Shown here in pieces: positions 1-7,420 of a stretch of DNA of 18,971 bases (its first letter is position 1; each line of letters opens with the position of its first letter). Source of the stretch: an uncultured Candidatus Peregrinibacteria bacterium (GTDB taxonomy: Bacteria; Patescibacteriota; Gracilibacteria; CAIRYL01); the NCBI GenBank assembly GCA_903882825.1, contig CAIRYL010000029.1:1-18971 (forward strand). The letters run 5' to 3'. A program made the translations under genes and the position numbers. The notes below the pieces were generated by a model. It made no database searches. It worked only from the letters and a program-made list of their open reading frames with translations, and was not told the DNA's origin.

Positions 1-587
1 CAGAGTTGGAGGAAGAGGAAGAAAAAAAAGAAGAAAAAATCTATGATGAAAAAGACCGAGAAAATATTAAAAAAGAAATCGAAGCTCTTAAAAAATACTA
101 CGAACTTGCCGTTTCTATTGAACACAATGCTAAGGGAGATGCTTTGCTCACGGCTCTTCAAAAAGGATTTACAAAACTTCATGAATTGGGAGGAAATGAA
201 AAAGCGATTATTTTCACCGAATCTACGAGAACTCAAAAATATTTAAAAGAACTTCTGGAAAGCCAAAAAGAATATGAAGGGAAGGTGACTCTTTTTAATG
301 GCTCTAATACTGACGAAAAATCAAAAGAGATTTACAAAGAATTTATCGAGAAATATAAGGGAACAGAAAAACTCACGGGATCAAAAACTGCCGATATGAG
401 GTCTGCTCTTGTGGAACATTTTCAAGAGTGCGACAAAATCCTTATTGCGACCGAAGCCGCCGCAGAAGGAATCAATCTTCAATTTTGTAGCCTGGTGCTC
501 AATTATGTCTTCCGTGGAATCCGCAACGAATTGAGCAAAGAATTGGACGATGCCATCGATATGGGCAAAAACATGATGTGGTCGTGA
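1..587 (+). pseudogene. SNF2-family helicase, 5' segment (partial, runs into frameshift)
   Basis: This is the C-terminal RecA-like lobe of an SNF2/HepA-type helicase, of the kind encoded beside type III-like Mod and Res genes. The frame is open to the left edge, so the gene begins outside the window. Visible motifs are a KAIIFTES strand, NGSNTDEKSKEIYKEF, TGSKTADMR, and the motif V-like ATEAAAEGINLQF. After LNY (501-506) the frame goes wrong. A single base missing just after 507 turns the expected motif VI region (DLPWNPQRIEQRIGRCHRYG, still readable one frame over) into an unrelated tail ending at 587. The matching C-terminal segment continues in frame 2 to 1771. What I see is a 1-nt deletion; whether it is a real mutation or a sequencing/assembly error cannot be told here. 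Confidence 0.8.
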
Positions 588-1771
588 TCAATTTTTTGAA
601 CCAAAAAAACGAAGCCGATAAACGAGTATATACACTTTTAAAAGAAAAATTTCAGCTTTTTGATGGAGTTTTTGGAGCCAGTGATGAAGTGCTTGGAGTA
701 ATTGGCTCAGGTGTAGATTTTGAAAAACAAATTGTGAGAATTTATCAGGAATGTCGAACTTCCGAAGAAATTACGGTAGCGTTTGAAGATCTCCAAAAAA
801 GTATGGAGGAAAATATCGCCGAAGAGATGGGCAAAACTCGCCAAACGCTTCTGGAACATTTTGATGAAGAAGTACATGAAAAGCTGAAAGGAAGCCAAAA
901 AGAAAGCAAAAATTTTCTCGATAAAAGCCAAGAATATCTTTGGGATTTAGCCCGAGTATTTTTGCAATATTTTGCCGATTTTAACGATGGCGAGTATTGT
1001 CTTGATCTTCATACCGCTCCAGCAGAAGGCATTCCCACGGGAAAGTATCATATGGATTACAAAAAAAACGAACCGCATCATTTTCGGCTCGGATGTCATC
1101 TCGCAGTATGGATTATTGCTCAGGCGAAAAAACAAGAAACCAAGACAGCAGAAGTGGTTTTTGATTACTCGGGGGCAAAGAAAAAAATATCGATTTTAGA
1201 AAACTTGGTGGGGAAAAATGGCTCTATGACTCTTACGCTTCTTACTGTACAGGGAGTAGAAAAGGAAGAATATTTGTTCTTTTCTGGGATACAAGAAAAC
1301 GGAGAAGAACTCGATGAGGAACAGTGTCGAAGAATGTTGGGAGTTTTGTCTCAAGAAGGAAATATTGTTTCTCCAAAAGATCTTTCTTCTGTATTCCAAA
1401 AACAAAAAAAGAAGGTTTTATTTGATATATCAGAACGGAACACTGGGTTTTTTAATGAAGAAGAGGAAAAACTTACCAAATGGGCAGAAGATCAAAAAGC
1501 AAGTCTTGAAAAAGAAATGAAAGATACAAAAAATATTCTCCGTGATTTCACAAAACAATCTCGACAAGAATCAGATCTTCAAAAGAAACTGGTGATTCAG
1601 AAAAAAATACGAGAAACGGAAAAAACTCTTTCTCGGCTGAGAAAAGATATTTTTGTAGCGGAAGATGCTATTGATGAAAAACGAGAAAAACTTATTGAAG
1701 AGCTAGAAAAAAGACTCATTCAAAGTACAATGGAAGAGCCTCTTTTTGCCCTGCAATGGAAAGTGATTTGA
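578..1771 (+). pseudogene. SNF2-family helicase, 3' segment (same gene as preceding)
   Basis: This continues the helicase above. Homologous coding really begins near 508, with DLPWNPQRIEQRIGRCHRYG followed by QKHDVVVINFLNQKNEADKRVY. The GTG at 578 is only the first start codon after the frameshift. The segment holds FDGVFGASDEVLG and GVDFEKQIVRIYQECRT, then a long charged region with predicted coiled coil near the end (KKLVIQKKIRETEKTLSRL), and stops with LFALQWKVI. I know this conserved C-terminal extension from SNF2-like helicases beside type III mod/res genes. A free C-terminal fragment would lack motifs I-V and should not be an active helicase. The last 30 bases recur before mod at 2400-2435, which matters for how the next gene arrived. 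Family assignment is fairly sure; exact role in defence is inferred. Confidence 0.8.
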
Positions 1772-1777
1772 TTTTTT
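1742..1777 (+). repeat. 36-bp direct repeat, copy 1 (helicase 3' end)
   Basis: This overlaps the last codons and stop of the helicase gene. It matches 2400-2435 at 34 of 36 positions without gaps, with mismatches at 1762 and 1766. The two copies bracket the NYN gene. Confidence 0.85.
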
Positions 1778-1788
1778 AACTTTTGAAA

Positions 1789-2265
1789 ATGAGTTCTCAA
1801 ATTTATGCCTTTATTGATAGCCAAAATCTGAATCTCGCTATTCGAGATTTGGGATGGAAGCTCGATTTCCAAAAGTTCTTGGTATATCTCAGGTCAAAGT
1901 ATCATGTCTCCACAGCATTTCTTTTTATCGGACATCTCCCCGAAAATGAGGATCTCTATACTGAACTTCGATCTTTTGGATATGAAATTATTTTTAAACC
2001 TGTAGTAAAGCATCATAAAAAAGAAATGACAAAAGGAAATGTAGATGCAGAACTCGTTTTGCATGCGGCAAAGATTCAGTTTTATAAGTACGAAAAAGCG
2101 ATTATTGTTTCCAATGATGGAGATTTTCACTGTCTCATAGAGCATCTTTTGGAGGAATCAAAGCTTCTTAAGCTCATTACCCCAAGTCAAAAATACTCTT
2201 CGCTTCTCAGAAGGTTTTCTCAGTACATTGTTCCAGTGCCACTTTTTCGACACAAGGTGGAATAA
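1789..2265 (+). CDS. NYN-domain (LabA/DUF88-type) putative ribonuclease
   Basis: A 158-aa single-domain protein with the NYN fold signature, a PIN-like metal-dependent RNase family. It begins MSSQIYAFIDSQNLNL, where D10 and N13 form the first acidic motif. Next comes KGNVDAEL (D86, E88), then IVSNDGDFHCLIEHL (D110, D112) near the end. Family members usually carry another acidic residue after VD-x-x-L; here that place reads LHAA, with a histidine. The ATG at 1789 fits the family start better than the in-frame TTG at 1783. There is no Shine-Dalgarno; the leader is T-rich. The gene starts 17 nt after the helicase stop and is followed by 191 nt before mod. It lies between 36-bp direct repeats, so it was probably inserted here. 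An RNase role is inferred from the family; its link to the R-M genes is inferred from position. Confidence 0.82.
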   Translation: MSSQIYAFIDSQNLNLAIRDLGWKLDFQKFLVYLRSKYHVSTAFLFIGHLPENEDLYTELRSFGYEIIFKPVVKHHKKEMTKGNVDAELVLHAAKIQFYKYEKAIIVSNDGDFHCLIEHLLEESKLLKLITPSQKYSSLLRRFSQYIVPVPLFRHKVE

Positions 2266-2399
2266 AAAAAAGAGAGGCATTCCCGCGGCATGGTTAGCCT
2301 TTGGTAGTCCTCTCATCGTGATAATATTATTCTATTTCTTTTCTCTCAAAAATGCAAATGGTTTTCAGTTCGGCTGGCGTGGGATCCATTAGGGAGTGA
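2266..2399. other. Intergenic spacer with stem-loop, downstream of NYN gene
   Basis: No gene seen. GAGAGG at 2272-2277 can pair with CCTCTC at 2309-2314, enclosing an inner GGC/GCC pairing and the palindrome CCGCGG, which is GC-rich for this neighbourhood. There is no T-run straight after, so it is a weak terminator candidate. The spacer has no counterpart between the other operon genes and appears to have come with the NYN gene. Confidence 0.4.
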
Positions 2400-2435
2400 C
2401 TTTTTGCCCTGCAATGGAAGGTGGTTTGATTTTTT
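2400..2435 (+). repeat. 36-bp direct repeat, copy 2 (relict helicase 3' end before mod)
   Basis: Non-coding here, but it can still be read as LFALQWKVV-stop, the same ending as the helicase gene. It matches 1742-1777 at 34 of 36 positions and ends 21 nt before the mod start. It looks like the original helicase-mod junction. Confidence 0.85.
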
Positions 2436-2456
2436 CTTTTTTTATTCTTTTCTCTC

Positions 2457-5414
2457 ATGTCCCCCAACGCTTTAAATTTTATCGCCAAGATCAAAGAAAT
2501 TTTTCAGTTCGATCAAACAGATCTCGACTTTGGAATTTACAAAATTTTGAATGTCAAAAAAGACGAAATAAAAACCTATCTCGAAACAAAACTCATACCG
2601 GAAGTGGCAAAAACACTGGCAGAAAATGCGAGTGATGATGGAAAAGCACTCCAAGCGGAACTTTTTGAAATGGAAAAAAGTCTCAAAAATGCGGGAATAA
2701 ATCCCGATGATTCGCCAAAAGTGCAAGAAATAAAAGAAAAACTGAAAAATTCTACCAGTACCGAAGAAATGGAAAACGAAGTGTTTTCACATCTTTCTAC
2801 CTTTTTTTCGAGGTATTATAGCGAAGGAGATTTTATCAGCAAAAGGCGGTATAAAGGTGATACCTACGCTATTCCGTACAGCGGAGAAGAAGTAAAACTC
2901 CACTGGGCAAATGCCGACCAGTACTACATTAAAACGAGTGAATATTTCGCAAATTACAGTTTTTTTCTGGATGAAGCGAAAACGAAAAAAGTGAGTTTTG
3001 TTCTTATTGAAGCCGATACTGAGCAAAATAATAACAAAAGCGAAAAAGACCGAAGGTTTGTGATAAAAGAAGAAAGTTTTTGGGCAGAAGAAAACGGAGA
3101 ACTGAAGATTTTTTTTGAATACAAAGCCCTGGATGAGAAAAAAGAGCAAAAAAAATGCAATGAAGAAACACTCGAAAAAATGGAAATATTAAAAGGAAAC
3201 CAAAGCTGGATTGGGCTTTTTGCACTTTTTGCGACCGAAAAAAACAAAACCCGAACGCTTCTCGAAAAACACCTCCAAAGCTACACTGCACGAAATAGTT
3301 TTGACTATTTTATCCACAAAGATTTGGGTGGATTTTTGAGCCGAGAACTGGATTTTTATATTAAAAACGAGGTGATGTTTTTGGACGATATAGAAGGCGA
3401 AACGGCGCTAAAAGCCGAAAGCTACCTGAGCAAAATCCGTGCCATTCGCAAAGTGGCAAAAAAGGTGATTCTGCTTTTGGCACAGCTGGAAAACTTTCAA
3501 AAAAAATTGTGGGAAAAGAAAAAATTTGTGTACAACACCAACTACCTTATAACGCTTGACCACATAAACGAAAAGCATTTTGAGGCAATTGCGAACAATG
3601 AAAAGCAAATACAGCAGTGGAAAGATTTGGGATTTTTGGATGAAAAATGCGACACGGATTTTTTAAAAACGCACCCAACACTTGCCATAGATACGCAGTT
3701 TTTTGCGGAACTCAAATGGGAATTTTTGGCAGAAATTGAAAACCTTGATGAGCAGACGACAGGAGTAATGATAAACAGCGAAAATTTTGGAGCGTTAAAT
3801 ACTGTGCAAGAGAAATACAAAGAGGAAGTGAAGTGTGTGTATATTGATCCGCCATATAACAAAGGAGGAGATGATTTTATTTACAAAGATGGATTTTCTG
3901 ATTCAAGTTGGATAACAATGGTAAATGATCGCCTGACTATTTCTAAAAATTTATTTAATAAGGACTCTCGCTTTTTTGCTTCTATCGACGATATTGAAAA
4001 TGAAAATTTTTTAATGATTCTAAAAAATATTTTTGGAAAAGAAAATTATCTTGGCTCAATTACTTGGGAAAAAAGAACAAAAGCTCAAAACACTGATACT
4101 GCCAAGAAAATGCTTCAATCAAAAATGGAATATATTCATCCTTTTAGGTTAAGTGAAAAACGGCAGGAATTTAATTTAGAAGAATCTGGGGAAAAAGAAT
4201 ACCTAATAAAAGATGAAATAGGATTTTATCGTTTACACGAAATCGGACAAATGTCTTCTGAAGGAATGAGAGGAAGAGAGACGATGATTTTTGGAATTGA
4301 CGGAATCTCTCCAAGAGATGGTATGCAGTGGAAAATCGGGAAAGACGAAGTTGAAAAAATGAAAATAGAAAAACGCTTAGTAATTAAAGATAAAAAGCCA
4401 TATTTTATATATAGACCAGAACATGAGCACACTTCAAAGTTTAGTCCATTTTGGTCGCATTTTTTTGATAAAGATACTTATGGAACTGCTGAATCAGGAT
4501 TAGCAGAAATTTCAAATGATTTAGGATTTGGAAGAACCATAGAAACAGTAAAACCTATACTACTAATTAAAAAAATATTGTTTCACTCTTCTGATACCTC
4601 ATCCCTTATTCTCGACTATTTCGCTGGCTCTGGCACTACGGGGCACGCCGTATTGCGCCTTAACCGTGAAGATAACGAAAAAGCCGTTTTGGCAGGCTTA
4701 ACGCCCGATGGAAAGCGAAAATTTATTTTGGTCGAAATGGGGCAGTATTTTGGCACCGTCACAAAACCTCGAATCCACAAGGTTATTTTTTCAGACGACT
4801 GGAAAAACGGAAAACCACAAGACGACGGCAAAACAGGAAGTTCAAAACAAATTATCAAATATTTTTCCCTCGAAAGCTACGAAGACACGCTCAACAATTT
4901 ACAGCTTTCTCGCTCATCTGCTCAACAACGGTCTTTTGACGCACACGAAAAATTTTATGAAGACTATCTTTTGGGCTATATGCTTGATACCGAAAGCCGA
5001 GAAAGTGCGCTCAATTTAAAAATGTTTTCTTCTCCTTTTGGGCATTCTCTCGAAATCGGCACAGGAACCGCAGGCGAAACCGAAAAAATAACAGTCGATT
5101 TGCCCGAAACGCTCAATTATCTCCTCGGACTTAATGTCTTTAGCGTGCAGAAATTTGGCGATGAATTTCTCAAAATCGAAGGAGTCACTCGTACAGGAGA
5201 AAAAACGCTTATTATTTGGCGAGATACGCAAAAAGTAGATAACCAAAAATTAGAGGAGTTTTTCAAAAAACAACGGATCAATCCTGTTGATTTTGAGTTT
5301 GAGAAAATTTTCGTTAATGGCGATAACCACCTTGAAAACCTGCGAACCGATGAAGAACATTGGAAAGTAGTGCTTATTGAAGAAGTATTTCACAAGAGAA
5401 TGTTTGTTTCGTAA
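2457..5414 (+). CDS. mod: Type III-like Mod, N6-adenine DNA methyltransferase
   Basis: A 985-aa modification subunit. It would methylate adenine in one strand of the recognition site and give specificity to the Res partner. The catalytic DPPY motif IV is at residues 464-467 (VYIDPPYNKGG) and the SAM-binding FAGSG motif I at 722-726 (LDYFAGSGTTGHAV). Motif IV before motif I is the beta-class order used by type III Mods. The stretch between them (about 470-715) is the target-recognition region and is clearly more AT-rich than its flanks. The 463 residues before DPPY are far longer than in classical Mods of about 650 aa; they open with LDFGIYKILNVKKDEI, which I recognise from large Mod-like proteins. 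The ATG at 2457 has a pyrimidine-rich leader and no Shine-Dalgarno. res starts 19 nt after the stop. The protein looks intact. Confidence 0.9.
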   Translation: MSPNALNFIAKIKEIFQFDQTDLDFGIYKILNVKKDEIKTYLETKLIPEVAKTLAENASDDGKALQAELFEMEKSLKNAGINPDDSPKVQEIKEKLKNSTSTEEMENEVFSHLSTFFSRYYSEGDFISKRRYKGDTYAIPYSGEEVKLHWANADQYYIKTSEYFANYSFFLDEAKTKKVSFVLIEADTEQNNNKSEKDRRFVIKEESFWAEENGELKIFFEYKALDEKKEQKKCNEETLEKMEILKGNQSWIGLFALFATEKNKTRTLLEKHLQSYTARNSFDYFIHKDLGGFLSRELDFYIKNEVMFLDDIEGETALKAESYLSKIRAIRKVAKKVILLLAQLENFQKKLWEKKKFVYNTNYLITLDHINEKHFEAIANNEKQIQQWKDLGFLDEKCDTDFLKTHPTLAIDTQFFAELKWEFLAEIENLDEQTTGVMINSENFGALNTVQEKYKEEVKCVYIDPPYNKGGDDFIYKDGFSDSSWITMVNDRLTISKNLFNKDSRFFASIDDIENENFLMILKNIFGKENYLGSITWEKRTKAQNTDTAKKMLQSKMEYIHPFRLSEKRQEFNLEESGEKEYLIKDEIGFYRLHEIGQMSSEGMRGRETMIFGIDGISPRDGMQWKIGKDEVEKMKIEKRLVIKDKKPYFIYRPEHEHTSKFSPFWSHFFDKDTYGTAESGLAEISNDLGFGRTIETVKPILLIKKILFHSSDTSSLILDYFAGSGTTGHAVLRLNREDNEKAVLAGLTPDGKRKFILVEMGQYFGTVTKPRIHKVIFSDDWKNGKPQDDGKTGSSKQIIKYFSLESYEDTLNNLQLSRSSAQQRSFDAHEKFYEDYLLGYMLDTESRESALNLKMFSSPFGHSLEIGTGTAGETEKITVDLPETLNYLLGLNVFSVQKFGDEFLKIEGVTRTGEKTLIIWRDTQKVDNQKLEEFFKKQRINPVDFEFEKIFVNGDNHLENLRTDEEHWKVVLIEEVFHKRMFVS

Positions 5415-5433
5415 AAAATTCTTTTCAAAAATT

Positions 5434-6291
5434 ATGGCACCATCTCAAAGATTTCTCAGCAAAAAATTTGACCAAAAATTGGTACTTTTTCAGTACCTTC
5501 TTTCCCTTTTTGGAGCTGAAAGTTTTGAAGACCTTGCTCAAAACATGAAAGATCCTCGCCAAGAAGGCTATGACGAAAATAATACTTCTCGTTTTTATTA
5601 TGCTCTGGTAAGCCGAACCATTGATTATGAAATGCTTTCAAAAGATGATCTTCTTCGCTACGACGAAAATATTTTTTCTCACACACAAAAAATAAACGAA
5701 AAACGAGATCGAAAAATAGTTTGGAAATATTTTCAGTATCTTTCCCTTCTCTTTACCGAAATGTATCTCGACCGATATTTTTCGGACGCAGAAAAGTTTT
5801 TGCAAAACTTGAACGCTTTTGGAGAAAAATTTCAAAGTGACTTTTTAGAAAAGGAAATTCCTCCTTTTGAACTTTCTGATCTTAAAAAAATTGCATTTTG
5901 GAACGCTACAGGAAGCGGAAAAACACTTTTGATGCACATTCATTTTTTGCAAATTCAGCACTCTCTTGAAAAATGTGGAAGAACGAAAGAAAAATGGAAA
6001 TTTCTTCTCATTACGCCAAACGAAGGGCTCACGAATCAGCATTTGGAAGAATGCGAAATATCGGGAATACACGCACAACGGTTTGTAAAAGAAAAACAAG
6101 AAAATCTTTTTTCAGGAAATTTTGAAAACACACTTGAAGTGCTAGAAATTTCAAAATTGAAAGAAGCGGACGGAGAAAAAACCATCGCCATTGAAAACTT
6201 TGAGGGAAATAACATTGTGTTTATCGACGAAGGACACCGAGGAAGTAGTGGGGATGTTTGGAAGACTGCTCGAGATGAACTCTCAAAAAAT
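5434..6291 (+). pseudogene. res: Type III-like Res subunit, N-terminal part (interrupted by IS)
   Basis: The first 286 codons of the restriction subunit, a DEAD-type ATPase that translocates DNA and cuts it. Walker A reads NATGSGKT (5906-5929) and motif II reads FIDEGHRG. The ATG at 5434 (MAPSQRF) is preferred over the upstream in-frame start at 5377, which overlaps mod. At SKN (6283-6291) the gene enters an insertion sequence and reads 11 foreign residues before a stop at 6322-6324. Joining 6291 to 7421 restores DELSKNGFAFEYSATFG, with motif III SAT directly following, and gives a protein of about 1059 aa. This fragment alone has the ATP-binding lobe but no motifs III-VI and no nuclease, so it should be inactive. 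Confidence 0.9.
6284..6291 (+). repeat. Target site duplication, left copy (8 bp)
   Basis: CAAAAAAT, identical to 7413-7420. It is part of the original res sequence (codons for S-K-N) and was copied during insertion. Confidence 0.9.
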
Positions 6292-6317
6292 GGGTTAATA
6301 GACAAAAACAGGGTGGT
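6292..6317 (+). repeat. Left terminal inverted repeat of the IS
   Basis: It begins GGGTTAATAGACAAAAACAG and ends GGTGGT. It matches the reverse complement of 7387-7412 at 23 of 26 positions; mismatches are at repeat positions 9, 17 and 18. Confidence 0.88.
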
Positions 6318-6370
6318 TTTTTGAAGGAATTAAGAGGGAGGGTTAATGGAAAAAAGGAGTGTGGTGAATG

Positions 6371-7337
6371 CTAAAAATTCTCCAAGAGGAAATTAGTCAT
6401 ATTAAATTTTCTGAGGGGCGATAAACCTCTGTGTCTGTTGAGTCTATCCTTGAGATGAGAAAAATATCCATCACAAATATTGGTGGTATTGGGGATAGAG
6501 AGGGATGGGTACTTTTGGCAGGTAAACACGTAGAAGAGGTTTCTTTTTAGGGAACAGAAGGCACTTCTGAGGTTTTTATGGGTGTACCACCATTTTCTGA
6601 GAGTAGTAGAGTAAGAATGGAATGTCTTCTCATTGAGGAGTTCTCCATAAAGAATCTGCCATATTTCTAAAGCTGTGGAGATTTGAACCTCCAAGAAAAT
6701 ACTGATCCTTATGGTAATGCTCCTTAAATACTGTGCCGCTTGAGTTCTTGCTCTTTTAGGGATAAGCCGTTTTACGACTTCTATTTGGTGTTTCTGGCAA
6801 TACTGAATAGGGGTATTTAGGTATTTCCTTTCGAGCATTTGCCGAACTCCCTTTCGTCCATCAATAACAAAGGCAGAAAAAGAATACCCCAGTGTTACCA
6901 AGGACTTTAGGCATTTTTCATAGTGTTCTACTTTCTCCGTCTTACTCCATGACCAGTAAAGGTTTTTCTTTTGCGTATCTCGAAGAACCGTCAGCATTCG
7001 GTTATTCCCAATGTTCGTTGCATCCATGGTCACCACTACGGAAGTCCCTGGCTTTACTGCCTGCACTTCTCCTGTAAAAACACAGAGCTTATCAAATTTT
7101 CTTTGAAGATTCCTCTTGCTCATGCCTATTTCTTCAGCAATATCTTCCAGTGTCCTCTGATTCCGAGCGTATTTTTGATACCAACTCATCCAGTATTCTG
7201 AAGCATTTTTCCTCCTTCCATCGTTTTGGAAACTATGCCCACATCCTTGGCATTTATAGTTCTGTTTTCCATACTTTTTTCCCCATTTTTGTACACGGTA
7301 TGAACTACATTCTGGGCATTTTTTTAACTTTCTTCAT
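6371..7337 (-). CDS. IS transposase (zinc ribbon + HTH + DDE-like), frame broken at an A7 run
   Basis: The enzyme that moves the element. The uninterrupted frame covers 7189-6371 (272 aa from MSWYQKYARN). The same frame continues upstream through a zinc ribbon (CPEC...CQGCGHSF) and ends at an in-frame stop without a start codon. The only good start, ATG at 7337-7335 with AAGGTG nine bases before it, is in another frame. The two join if one A is dropped from an A7 run (T7 at 7319-7325 on +), giving 321 aa. An HTH (LEDIAEEIGMSKRNLQRKF) follows, then acidic motifs TMDATNIGNN and FVIDGRKGV, and a C-terminal NTTNICDGYFSHLK where many relatives have E instead of D. It could be transcriptional slippage, a mutation, or a sequencing error. 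Confidence 0.8.
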
Positions 7338-7386
7338 AAAAAATTACACCTTAACACTCTTCCCAACTGCCTCCAATCCCTTTTTT

Positions 7387-7412
7387 ACCACCCTACTTTT
7401 GTCCATTAACCC
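7387..7412 (-). repeat. Right terminal inverted repeat of the IS
   Basis: The reverse complement begins GGGTTAATGGACAAAAGTAG and ends GGTGGT, pairing with the left end at 6292-6317. It lies about 50 bases before the transposase start and may overlap its promoter. Confidence 0.88.
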
Positions 7413-7420
7413 CAAAAAAT
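7413..7420 (+). repeat. Target site duplication, right copy (8 bp)
   Basis: CAAAAAAT, identical to 6284-6291. Removing the IS and one copy rejoins res in frame. Confidence 0.9.

Larger units (their letters stand above)
6292..7412 (-). mobile_element. Complete insertion sequence, 1121 bp, IS256-variant (Zn-binding type) or related
   Basis: Both ends are intact: 26-bp imperfect terminal inverted repeats starting GGGTTAAT (23 of 26 identical), flanked by an 8-bp direct duplication. It carries one transposase gene on the minus strand, opposite to res. An 8-bp duplication fits IS256- and IS1595-like elements. The transposase has an N-terminal zinc ribbon and the NTTN...DGYFSHLK...HRGL block that I recall from the variant Zn-binding IS256 group. 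Precise ends and short terminal divergence suggest a recent insertion. Family name is from memory and should be treated as probable. Confidence 0.88.
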
